This document shows, in pieces, positions 42,641-50,899 of a stretch of DNA of 64,000 bases (position 1 is its first letter; each line of letters starts with the position of its first letter). The stretch spans positions 1,302,001 to 1,366,000 of the forward strand of contig CAWDNZ010000004.1 of NCBI GenBank assembly GCA_963803845.1, given 5' to 3'. Made by a program: the position numbers and the translations under genes. This DNA is from JABDIY01 sp963803845. GTDB lineage: Bacteria; Actinomycetota; Acidimicrobiia; Acidimicrobiales; SZUA-35. The notes below the pieces were generated by a model. It saw nothing but the letters and a program-made list of their open reading frames with translations. It made no database searches and had not been told where the DNA came from.

Positions 42641-45250
42641 TTACCCTTCCGGTTCAAGCGCAACGGTCACCGCAATCCGTCCCCCGTCCTCCGGTTCTGC
42701 GATGTGAATGTCGACGGTGTCGATAAGGGCGCTGTCGGTGAGGTCCGGCAGGGCGGCAGCGAGGCGCTTTTGGTCGGCCTCGGCAACGGTGAATGAGGCA
42801 TCGGTAATCTTGGTCTTCAGGGACCGTTTGGCTTCGGTCTTGGGACGGCGGAGTTCTGTGAGTGCGATCCCCGCAACGGTCAACACCTCAGGGTCGGCGT
42901 CGGCCCCAGCTTTATTCAGCAGCGTGTCTGGTGTTGGCCACGGCGCTCGGTGGATAGATCCTTCTCTCCACCAACTCCAGACCTCTTCGGTGGCGAAGGG
43001 GAGGAACGGCGCCAGCAGTCGGAGGAGGGTGTCCAGCGTAATGGCGAGCGTGGCATGCGCTGATGCGGTGCCATCGGCAGAGGCCACCGTGGCCTGGCCG
43101 TACGCTCGGTTTTTCACCAGCTCGATGTAATCATCGGTGAAGGCCCAGAACAGGGATTCTGTTCGTTCGAGAGCGCGGGCGTAGTCGTAGTCGTCGAAGG
43201 CTTCGGTGCATTCTTCAACTAGACGGCTGAGCCGCATGACCAGGGCCCGGTCCAGTGCCTCGGTAACCGGCTGGTCGAGTGCATCGACGTCTACGCCCAT
43301 GCCGAGGGCGAACTTGGAGGCATTCAGGAGTTTGATGGCGAGACGACGCCCAACCTTCATCTGGCTTTCGTCGAAGGCCGTGTCGGTTCCCGGTCGGGCC
43401 GATGCGGCCCAGTAACGAACGGCGTCGGACCCGTAGGTTTCCAATGATTCGGTGGGCACCACCACGTTGCCGACGGACTTCGACATCTTCTTGCGGTCCG
43501 GATCCAGAATCCAGCCCGAGATTGCCGCATTTGTCCACGGAACGCTGTTGTGCTCGAAGTGGGCGCGCACCGCAGTGGAAAACAGCCAGGTCCGGATGAT
43601 GTCGTGGGCCTGGGGCCGCATATCGAACGGGAACACCCGATCGAAGAGATCACTGTTGGGTTCGTCCCAGTCGCCGGCGATCTGGGGGGTGAGCGATGAC
43701 GTTGCCCAGGTGTCCATCACGTCGGGATCGGCCACGAAACCACCGGCCTTGCCCCGTTGGTCGGCGGTGAACCCGTGGGGGACATCCACCGACGGGTCGA
43801 TCGGCAGAGCCGTCTCAGGCGGGGACAGCGGCTCTTCGTAGAGCGGTTCACCGGCGGCATCGAGGCGGTACCACAGAGGGATCGGAACGCCGAAGAACCG
43901 CTGCCTGCTGATCAACCAGTCGCCGTTGAGATTCTCCACCCAGTTCTTGTACCGGGCTCGCATGTAGGGAGGGTGGAAGGCGATCTCCTCGCCCCGCTTG
44001 ACCAGCTCGGCGTTCAGCTGGGCGTCGCGTCCACCATTGCGGATGTACCACTGCCGGCTGCTCACGATCTCCAAGGGCTTGTCGCCCTTTTCGAAGAACT
44101 TGACCGGGTGCGTCATAGGGCGAGGTTCGCCAACGATCCCCCCGGCGTCGGTGAGTGCCTTGACCAGGATTTCCTTGCCGGTGTGAACGGTTTTTCCGAT
44201 CATCTCCTGATACATCGCCAAACCAGGGCCGGTGAGGACGTCAGGCACTTCGTCGGTGAACCGCCCGGCTCGGTTGATCACGGCTCGGCTGGGAAGATTC
44301 AGTTCGCGCCACCACGTGACATCGGTGGTGTCGCCGAACGTACAGATCATGGCGATGCCTGTGCCTTTCTCCGGATCGGCCAGCTCGTGGAGCCGCAACG
44401 GGACTTGAACACCGAGCGGCGTTGTAATCATCTGGCCGTCCATCTCCCGGAAGCGGTCATCTGAAGGGTTGGCGACAACGGCAACGCAGGCCGGGAGAAG
44501 TTCGGGTCGGGTGGTGTCGATCAGAAGGTCGGACCCGTCAGGCCGCAGGAACCGCAGCGTGTGGTAGGCGCTGGGTCGCTCAACGTCTTTCAGTTCGGCC
44601 TGGGCCACCGCGGTCTGGAACGTGACATCCCAGAGGCTCGGAGCTTCCTGTTGGTAGGCCTGACCGTCCGCAAGGTTTCGCAGAAATGCCTTTTGAGAGA
44701 TCCGTCTGGCCTTGTCCGAGATCGTCTCGTACAACAGGCTCCAGTCGACGCTGAGCCCTAGTCGGTGGAAGAGGTCCTCGAACGCCTTTTCGTCCACCTC
44801 CACCAACTGGTTACACAGTTCGATGAAGTTGGGTCGGCTGATCGGTACCTGCTGTTTCAGCCTTTTCCCGCCGGCGTCGAGTCCTTCGTTCGCCGGCGGC
44901 TGGAAACCAGCCTGATAGGGGAGCGACGGGTCACAGCGCACGCCGAAATAGTTCTGCACTCGCCGTTCGGTGGGGAGACCGTTGTCGTCCCACCCCATCG
45001 GGTAAAAGACGTTCTTGCCGTTCATGCGTTGGTAGCGGGCGATCAGATCCGTGTGGGCGTAGCTAAAAATGTGGCCAACGTGGAGCGAGCCAGACACGGT
45101 GGGTGGGGGAGTATCGATACTGAACACGTCTGCTCGATGAGCGGAGCGGTCGAATTCATAGACAGCACCTTCCACCCAAAGCTGATCCCATTTTTCTTCC
45201 AGACCCTCGAGCGACGCCTTGGCGGGGGCTCCCGAACCGTGTTTCTGCAT
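42641..45250 (-). CDS. valS: Valyl-tRNA synthetase
   Basis: 869 residues. Class I signatures: HVGH at residues 57-60 and KKMSKS near 588. The editing domain lies around residues 200-400 (TTRPELLPACVAV, GTGIAMICTFGD). The anticodon-binding region is intact (LLAPFLPFATEEVWSWW). A C-terminal coiled coil as in E. coli ValS is short or missing. The gene is followed at eight bases by modA. The 42 bases upstream contain a GC-rich stretch that may terminate the preceding gene. Confidence 0.96.
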   Translation of the reverse strand: MQKHGSGAPAKASLEGLEEKWDQLWVEGAVYEFDRSAHRADVFSIDTPPPTVSGSLHVGHIFSYAHTDLIARYQRMNGKNVFYPMGWDDNGLPTERRVQNYFGVRCDPSLPYQAGFQPPANEGLDAGGKRLKQQVPISRPNFIELCNQLVEVDEKAFEDLFHRLGLSVDWSLLYETISDKARRISQKAFLRNLADGQAYQQEAPSLWDVTFQTAVAQAELKDVERPSAYHTLRFLRPDGSDLLIDTTRPELLPACVAVVANPSDDRFREMDGQMITTPLGVQVPLRLHELADPEKGTGIAMICTFGDTTDVTWWRELNLPSRAVINRAGRFTDEVPDVLTGPGLAMYQEMIGKTVHTGKEILVKALTDAGGIVGEPRPMTHPVKFFEKGDKPLEIVSSRQWYIRNGGRDAQLNAELVKRGEEIAFHPPYMRARYKNWVENLNGDWLISRQRFFGVPIPLWYRLDAAGEPLYEEPLSPPETALPIDPSVDVPHGFTADQRGKAGGFVADPDVMDTWATSSLTPQIAGDWDEPNSDLFDRVFPFDMRPQAHDIIRTWLFSTAVRAHFEHNSVPWTNAAISGWILDPDRKKMSKSVGNVVVPTESLETYGSDAVRYWAASARPGTDTAFDESQMKVGRRLAIKLLNASKFALGMGVDVDALDQPVTEALDRALVMRLSRLVEECTEAFDDYDYARALERTESLFWAFTDDYIELVKNRAYGQATVASADGTASAHATLAITLDTLLRLLAPFLPFATEEVWSWWREGSIHRAPWPTPDTLLNKAGADADPEVLTVAGIALTELRRPKTEAKRSLKTKITDASFTVAEADQKRLAAALPDLTDSALIDTVDIHIAEPEDGGRIAVTVALEPEG

Positions 45251-45292
45251 TCCGTAAGGTTATGCGATCCCCGTCCCGGTGGGGGCGGGCTT

Positions 45293-46021
45293 TCAGTTGG
45301 TGTTGTTCCGTCGCCCGGCCGAGGTAATCCTGGGCTCGGTGCCGCCTGCCGCAATCAGGTCATCGGTGTCTGCAGTGACAAACGTTGGGCCAGCGCAGCG
45401 GGCCCCTGCGTCTCCCGACGCGGTCGGCTCCCAGCAGCCGCTGGAGGCGTTGCCGGTGATGGTCGCCAGCGAGATCGACTGGCCGGGGGCGGTTCCGATG
45501 ATCTGCTCCTCGTAGCCACTCACCCAGAGGTAGGCCGGGGCGGCGATGTCGGTGGTTCGGTTGCTCCCGGAGCCCCAGCCGAGATAGTCCACGAGTGCAC
45601 CGTTGTCATCCAAGAACCAGATGTCATCACCGGAGTTGCCAAGCACCGGGTTGGTCTTGTCGCTGAACCAGTGCGAAGCGGGCGGGTGGTAGCTGTCATT
45701 ATCCATTCCCGCCAGCCCGAGCGACGGGTCGTCGAGGCCGATGTAGACCATGATCATCTCGTTCTTCTTGATCAGGGTGTCGCCCCCAACAAAGTCCAAA
45801 CCGAATGACTGGGCGCCTGTTCCATGTCCTCGGCCCGGGCCGTCCTGGACGCGGAAGCCGTCGAAGTTCAGCGTCCCGTTCCAGAGCCCTTCGATCTCGA
45901 CGAACTCATGACCCCATTCGGAGTCTTCGTCGTAGAGGACTTCACTGATCCGGTAGTAGCCGAACCAGGGTGACAGCTTCATCGGCGTCAGCCAGAACGA
46001 CGCCGCGCTCGACTCCGCCAA
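45293..46021 (-). CDS. Lamin-tail-domain fragment (3' part of a disrupted HD-GYP gene)
   Basis: A frame of 242 residues whose main content is a lamin tail domain: RISEVLYDEDSEWGHEFVEIEG, then GDTLIKKNEMIMVYIGLDD and DDIWFLDDNGALVDYLGWG. The first ~25 residues are an out-of-frame reading of the preceding coding sequence, so this is probably the C-terminal part of the upstream gene separated by a single-base change between about 45945 and 46000. Lamin tail domains in bacteria occur on exported proteins. Without its own signal peptide this fragment would not be exported alone. Confidence 0.6.
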   Translation of the reverse strand: MAESSAASFWLTPMKLSPWFGYYRISEVLYDEDSEWGHEFVEIEGLWNGTLNFDGFRVQDGPGRGHGTGAQSFGLDFVGGDTLIKKNEMIMVYIGLDDPSLGLAGMDNDSYHPPASHWFSDKTNPVLGNSGDDIWFLDDNGALVDYLGWGSGSNRTTDIAAPAYLWVSGYEEQIIGTAPGQSISLATITGNASSGCWEPTASGDAGARCAGPTFVTADTDDLIAAGGTEPRITSAGRRNNTN

Positions 46022-47369
46022 CGCCGTCGTCGGCGGTCACATTGATTCGCCGACTGATTCCCGCCTGGCTGTCTGTTGGTCCGGAAGTGGTCCATTGCAG
46101 GAAGATGTTGTTGGTCACGGTCTGGGTGGCCGTCATCCCGGTGGGCAAGTTGGTAGCGGTTAGCGTGACGGGGTCCCCATCGGCATCGCTCACCGAGATG
46201 GGCAACAGATAGTTGGTTGCGCCCACGGTGGCCAGGTTGCGGATGTTCCCGAGCACCGGCGCTCGGTTGGCAACGGTGGTGGTGGTCGTTGTGGTGGTGG
46301 GCATCGTGGTGGTCGTTGCCATGGTCGTCGTGGTGGGCATCGTGGTGGTCGTTGCCATGGTTGTCGTAGTGGCCGGAGTGGTGGTCGTTGTAGTTGTGGC
46401 CAGCGTGGTGGAGGTGCTGGTGGAGGTGGTGGCCGGGATGATCGTGGGTGTCGGCGTGGTGGTGGTGGTAGTTGTTGTGGTGATAACTGCAGGAGCAGTT
46501 GTGGTGATAACTGCAGGAGCAATAGTGGCGATGATCACGGTCACTCGGCCTTGGTCACAGCGAACGGAGCTGTCGCACACCTCGAAGACGACTTCGCCGA
46601 CGGTTGCGGTGGGGCTGGCGCTGACCTTGGCCTGAACCGCCACCGTTGCGGGGCCTCCGGGTGATGCCACTGCGGTGTCGTCGATCAAATCCACACCAAG
46701 CCCGGTCGGGACCGAAACGATCCGATACGTCAGGTTCCCAGAGGCGGTGGTAGCCAAGAGCGACGTGACCTTGTACGTCCCCGGTTCCACAACAAGAATG
46801 CTGTCCATCGCCACCGGCGCCGTATCGAGCTGAGGAGCCGTCGTTGATACCGAAGGCGTAGCGCTCGTTGGGGTGGTTGAGGCGCCGGGTGTGGAGGTGG
46901 TCGGCGCTACGACCGATACGGCCAGCGGGACGGTGGTGGAGGTGGTGTTGAGCACCACCACGCCACCGCGCTGGGTCACGGGAGGGGTGGATGTGACAAT
47001 GGTTTCGTTCACGTCTTTCGTCACCAGCTCAGCCGGGGCGGCGACAACAGCGAGTTCGATCGGTAGCGCTTCCACCGGCGCCATTGCGATGCCGCTGCCA
47101 ACGGCGACCGCTGAGGCGGCGAGTGCCGAGCCGACCTGCAGCGCGGAGCTGGCGATGGGAGTCACCACCGGGCTCAACGTGCCGGCACCGGCGCTTGGCA
47201 CGTTCGCCAGCCAGGTCAGTGGTCCGAGCGCCATCCGCAATTTCCCCAAGCCGATGTTGAGAAACGCTCGAGATACGGTTGGATCGAATTGACCGCCGGC
47301 ACAACGAGCGATTTCCTCTCGAGCTTCGCTGGCGGGGCGGGGCTCCTTGTAGGAACGCTTCGATGTCAT
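45942..47369 (-). CDS. HD-GYP C-terminal end, Thr-rich linker and Ig-like domains (middle of a disrupted gene)
   Basis: The ATG at 47369 is inside an HD-GYP domain. The same frame is open upstream to about 47617 and encodes SHHERWDGNGYPDKL and GARIVAVADAYD, followed by MTSKRSYKEPRPASEAREEI here. After the domain comes a hydrophobic Ala-rich segment (ALQVGSALAASAVAVGSGIAMA), beta-rich repeats, a Thr-rich linker (about residues 290-370) and a cadherin/Ig-like repeat (SVSDADGDPVTLTATNLPTGM). The frame ends at 45942, where homology continues in another frame as a lamin tail. The intact ancestor would link a cytoplasmic signalling domain to external domains. Confidence 0.6.
   Translation of the reverse strand: MTSKRSYKEPRPASEAREEIARCAGGQFDPTVSRAFLNIGLGKLRMALGPLTWLANVPSAGAGTLSPVVTPIASSALQVGSALAASAVAVGSGIAMAPVEALPIELAVVAAPAELVTKDVNETIVTSTPPVTQRGGVVVLNTTSTTVPLAVSVVAPTTSTPGASTTPTSATPSVSTTAPQLDTAPVAMDSILVVEPGTYKVTSLLATTASGNLTYRIVSVPTGLGVDLIDDTAVASPGGPATVAVQAKVSASPTATVGEVVFEVCDSSVRCDQGRVTVIIATIAPAVITTTAPAVITTTTTTTTTPTPTIIPATTSTSTSTTLATTTTTTTPATTTTMATTTTMPTTTTMATTTTMPTTTTTTTTVANRAPVLGNIRNLATVGATNYLLPISVSDADGDPVTLTATNLPTGMTATQTVTNNIFLQWTTSGPTDSQAGISRRINVTADDGVGGVERGVVLADADEAVTLVRLLPDQ
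46294..46365. repeat. Two tandem 36-bp repeats in Thr-rich linker
   Basis: The unit starting GTGGTGGGCATCGTGGTGG occurs at 46294-46329 and again at 46330-46365 with one mismatch. On the minus strand it encodes Thr runs broken by Met and Pro. It marks a slippage-prone, variable-length linker. Confidence 0.8.
46474..46521. repeat. Perfect 24-bp tandem duplication in Thr-rich linker
   Basis: A 24-base unit starting GTTGTGGTGATAACTGCAGG occupies 46474-46497 and 46498-46521 with no mismatch. On the minus strand it encodes two copies of an APAVITTT-like unit. A perfect copy suggests a recent duplication. Confidence 0.8.
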
Positions 47370-47593
47370 GACGTCATAAGCATCGGCGACCGCAACGATG
47401 CGGGCGCCGACCGGGATTTCCTGGCCTTTCAGTTTGTCCGGGTAGCCGTTGCCATCCCAGCGTTCATGGTGGCTACGAATCGCAGTGGAGAACTCCCCAA
47501 GCCACCCCGCCAGTGGGGCCGCCAGTTCGTCCCCTTTCCACGTGTGGGACTTGAGGATTTCCCACTCCTCCTCGGTGGGCTTACCCGGCTTGT

Positions 47594-48199
47594 TCAGGAT
47601 TTCGCTGGGAACGAAGAGCTAACGTCGTGCAGGAGGGCCGCCCACCGCAACTTCTGCTGCCGTTGCTCGGAGATTCCCATCTCGTCGGCGATGAGATCGG
47701 TGTAGGCCCGCACCCGTTCGCAGTGGCCACGAGTAAGGCGGTCATGGGTGGAGAGAGCAGCAACCATCTCCAGCATCGTTTGAGAGTTGAGTGTCTCCTC
47801 GTCGCTCAGACCGTGCTCGGTGATGTACCGAATGCGACGTTCAAGCTGTTTGGTGGTGCCGGTTCGCATGGCCATGCTGAACCGACTTGGTGCCTGGTCC
47901 GGGAACACCAGCGAGAGCTTGAACAGGGCGGCCAGGGGCAGCAGCCGGCGGGAGAGCCGGTCCACGGAAACGAGAACAATTGCGCCGACCACGAAGATCG
48001 CCAGGTACCACAGCCATTTCGGCTGGCTGCTGTCCTGTATCGGGAACCGTCGACTGACGTACATCGTGGCCAGGAAGGAGCTGACCAGCGGGACGGCAAA
48101 AGCGAATACTCGAATGGATCGGGCGACGATCGGCCGACCCTGCCAACTGGATTTACTCGGTTCGGCACTGGCCCGGGTGGGCCCGTCCACATATGGCAC
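47594..48199 (-). CDS. Membrane-anchored HD-GYP protein, N-terminal part (disrupted gene)
   Basis: 201 residues from ATG 48199. Two membrane helices (RVFAFAVPLVSSFLATMYV and WLWYLAIFVVGAIVLVSVD) precede a linker and the start of an HD-GYP domain (STHDRLTRGHCERVRAY, KLRWAALLHDV). After HDV the frame reads SSSFPAKS and stops, where the family has GKLFVPSEILNKPGKP. The expected sequence continues in another frame, consistent with loss of about four bases near 47620. HD-GYP domains hydrolyse cyclic di-GMP; this copy as read cannot because the conserved Gly-Lys and the GYP half are missing. Confidence 0.7.
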   Translation of the reverse strand: MPYVDGPTRASAEPSKSSWQGRPIVARSIRVFAFAVPLVSSFLATMYVSRRFPIQDSSQPKWLWYLAIFVVGAIVLVSVDRLSRRLLPLAALFKLSLVFPDQAPSRFSMAMRTGTTKQLERRIRYITEHGLSDEETLNSQTMLEMVAALSTHDRLTRGHCERVRAYTDLIADEMGISEQRQQKLRWAALLHDVSSSFPAKS

Positions 48200-48318
48200 G
48201 CGAGGTACATCGGCGCATTTCCCACTCGTCTGTAGAGGGTGAAAGCACCAAGAAATGGTTCGAATGACCCAAGCCGGCGAAGGTGATCCGACACGCGAGA
48301 ACGTCTATGGCGTGAGCC

Positions 48319-49311
48319 TCAGCTGGGGTCAGAGTCCGTCACGTGATATCCCAAGACGTCTTTGCCGGCCACGGCCTTCAGCTGTCCGAAGCCGATCACC
48401 GAGGTCTTGAGCCCTCGGAGGACGCCGCTACGACCATCCTGAATGCCATAAACGGCCGCCCTCGCCAGACCGAGAGGGAGTTTGGCGAGTCCTTCTGCCA
48501 GATGGCGAAGCCTCACTCGAATGCGTTCCAAGGGCGAACTGGCAAACGAAAGGTCAACAATTGTCAGCGTGTTGCCATCGCGCTGGAGTCGTCGAAGGAC
48601 GACGCCGAGCGGCATCCGATCTGGTGGAACCCATTCGATCGTCTGCCCCCTTGTGGATTGAGCGATCGTGTACCCGGCCCGCAGGAGTCGTCGTCCGAGG
48701 TGGTGGTCTTCGCCCCCTGTCTTGCTGAAACGCTCGTCGAACAGAGGCCCCAGGTCCTCCACCAGCGCCGTGCGGAGAAGAACATTATTCGTGGCCAGGT
48801 GATTGATGGGCTGCTGGTCGGGCACGTCGGGTTGAAACTCATACACCCGTGAGCCCACGAGCCACGATGGCGGCGATTCCTCGAAAAGGAACTGCGTGTT
48901 GCCCAGGATGGCGTCGGCATTTGTTGCGCGTTGAGTCTCCACCAGCTCGGCCAACCATTGCTCGCTGGCTTCCTCGTCGTCGTCGATGAAGGCCAGCCAC
49001 GCGGCCCCGGCGTCTCGGGCTGCCTGCACCGCTCGGTTTCGAGCCACCGAGAGGCCGGTGTTGGTTTCGCTGATGTAGGTCACATTGGGCAGTTGGTCGG
49101 TCCATTGTTCCACTGTGGAGCGGGCCGATCCGTCGGGGTCATTGTCCACGATCACCACACCTGTCCAATCCCAGTGGGTAGGAGCTTGAACCTTCGCGAG
49201 GCTGGCGAGCAATCGCGCCAGCTTCTCGGGGCGACAGTAGGTGATCACGCCAACTACAACAGAGGTGCTCGTGGTTGAGTCGCTTGCCGGCTGCGAGGCC
49301 AAGGTGGTCAC
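48319..49311 (-). CDS. Family 2 glycosyltransferase
   Basis: 330 residues. GT-A fold: VVVGVITYCRPEKLARLLASL at the start, VVIVDNDPDG, NTGLSVARNRAV and the metal-binding DxD-like FIDDDEEASEQWLAELV near residue 106. FSKTGGEDHHLGRRLLRAGY is the acceptor-side ED motif. The C-terminal 90 residues are amphipathic (ERIRVRLRHLAEGL), possibly membrane-associated. No polysaccharide cluster surrounds it, so the glycan is unknown. It diverges from cysS over 148 bases. Confidence 0.88.
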   Translation of the reverse strand: MTTLASQPASDSTTSTSVVVGVITYCRPEKLARLLASLAKVQAPTHWDWTGVVIVDNDPDGSARSTVEQWTDQLPNVTYISETNTGLSVARNRAVQAARDAGAAWLAFIDDDEEASEQWLAELVETQRATNADAILGNTQFLFEESPPSWLVGSRVYEFQPDVPDQQPINHLATNNVLLRTALVEDLGPLFDERFSKTGGEDHHLGRRLLRAGYTIAQSTRGQTIEWVPPDRMPLGVVLRRLQRDGNTLTIVDLSFASSPLERIRVRLRHLAEGLAKLPLGLARAAVYGIQDGRSGVLRGLKTSVIGFGQLKAVAGKDVLGYHVTDSDPS

Positions 49312-49459
49312 ACTTTCCTGTCGGTTGTTCCGTTGCTCATCTTGACGCCCGGGCTGAACGATCCTGACGCATTGGCCCTTTACCCTAGGGTGTCACCCGG
49401 AGCCTGGGTGGAGAGTAATAGTCCGGCTCCATTCACAAATCGCTCCTAGGATTAGTGGT

Positions 49460-50815
49460 GTGCTTTCGCTTTATGACACCGCTCGAGGCCAGGTTTCTCC
49501 GCTCGAACTGCGGGACCCCGGACGGGTGTCGATCTATGTTTGCGGCCCCACGGTTTATGGCCCTCCGCATCTCGGTCACGGGCGCCACACGCTGGTGTAT
49601 GACATCCTTCGGCGCTTTCTCACGTGGTCAGGATTAGACGTCACGTTCGTCTCCAACGTCACCGACATCGACGACAAGATCATCAATCGAGCGGCCGATG
49701 AGGAGCGGGATTGGACCGAGATCGCCACCAAATGCGAGGCGATCTGGTGGAAGTCGATGGACAGCTACAACGTGTTGCGCCCTGACCACACCCCCCATGC
49801 AACCGAATACGTGGAGGAGATGGTGGAATTGATCGGCGCTCTCGTCGATCGTGGCAGTGCGTATGTAACTAACGACGGGGTGTATCTGCGGGTGTCGACT
49901 GTCCCCGACTATGGCCTGCTGGCCAACCAGAATCTCGAAGACCTGCTCGAGGGCGGCGGTGACCGAACCGTGGTTGGAACAGAGAAGGAAAACCCCGCGG
50001 ACTTTGCGCTGTGGAAGTTCTCCAAGCCGGGCGAGCCGTCGTGGCCCTCCCCATGGGGTGAGGGTCGTCCCGGCTGGCACACAGAGTGTGTGGTCATGAG
50101 CCTGGATCTTTTGGGCGAGGGCTTTGACCTCCACACCGGCGGCCTTGATCTTGTCTTCCCCCACCACGAGAACGAGCGGGCCCAGGCCGTCGCCAACGGT
50201 CAACAGTTCGCTCGACACTGGATGCACCACGGGTTTGTTGAACTCGAGGGTGAGAAAATGAGTAAGAGCCTAGGCAACGTGAAGAATCTGCTGGATCTCG
50301 CTCAGCTCTATGACCCTCGGGCCTACCGGCTTTTGATTCTGCAAAGCCACTATCGCTCGCCGATCGAGGTCACCGACTCCACGCTCAACAATGCGCTTGC
50401 CGCCTTGGGTCGGCTCGACGCTTTTGCCCGCCGCGCCGCGGCGCTCGCCACCAATTCGGACCCGTCAGCCATGAGTGAATTCCGGTCGGTGATGGAGCGC
50501 GACCTGGACACCGCCGGCGCCGTTGATTTGATGTTTCGCAAAGTTCGTGAGACAAACTCTCTGTTGGACTCCGGCGATAGCGAAACAGCCGGGACCGCCG
50601 CCGCCACCGCACTAGAGATCGCAACCGTGTTGGGGCTCGAACTGAAGGCCGATGGTGAGGCGGTACCGGAGGAGATCTTGGCGCTTGTTGTTCGTCGCAC
50701 CGAAGCTCGAGCTGCCAAGGACTGGGCTGAGGCCGATGAAATCCGTGACGAACTCACCGCGGCCGGGTGGACCGTGGAGGACAACGCAGCGGGACCCGTG
50801 CCCCGCCGCAACTGA
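49460..50815 (+). CDS. cysS: Cysteinyl-tRNA synthetase
   Basis: 451 residues from GTG 49460. The zinc/substrate Cys28 in YVCGPTVYG and HLGH at residues 37-40 form the class I active site. GWHTECVVMS and HHENERAQA supply the other zinc ligands, and EKMSKS lies near residue 266. The anticodon-binding helical domain is complete. The upstream 148 bases contain no complete T-box that I can recognise. Confidence 0.96.
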   Translation: MLSLYDTARGQVSPLELRDPGRVSIYVCGPTVYGPPHLGHGRHTLVYDILRRFLTWSGLDVTFVSNVTDIDDKIINRAADEERDWTEIATKCEAIWWKSMDSYNVLRPDHTPHATEYVEEMVELIGALVDRGSAYVTNDGVYLRVSTVPDYGLLANQNLEDLLEGGGDRTVVGTEKENPADFALWKFSKPGEPSWPSPWGEGRPGWHTECVVMSLDLLGEGFDLHTGGLDLVFPHHENERAQAVANGQQFARHWMHHGFVELEGEKMSKSLGNVKNLLDLAQLYDPRAYRLLILQSHYRSPIEVTDSTLNNALAALGRLDAFARRAAALATNSDPSAMSEFRSVMERDLDTAGAVDLMFRKVRETNSLLDSGDSETAGTAAATALEIATVLGLELKADGEAVPEEILALVVRRTEARAAKDWAEADEIRDELTAAGWTVEDNAAGPVPRRN

Positions 50816-50899
50816 CCGAGGGACCAATCGAATGCCCGCCTGTGACCGGTTGCGGGAGGAGTGACCCGAGCAGGGCGGCCTGACCATCTATCCTTTGCG

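Noticed and set aside
46213..46635. Plus-strand Val-rich frame of 140 residues.
   Set aside because: It is the complement of the Thr-rich linker (ACC/ACG repeats read as GGT/CGT/GTG) and has no independent support.
49312..49459. Possible T-box leader upstream of cysS.
   Set aside because: Only 148 bases are shared with a divergent gene and I could not find the conserved T-box sequence or a specifier stem.
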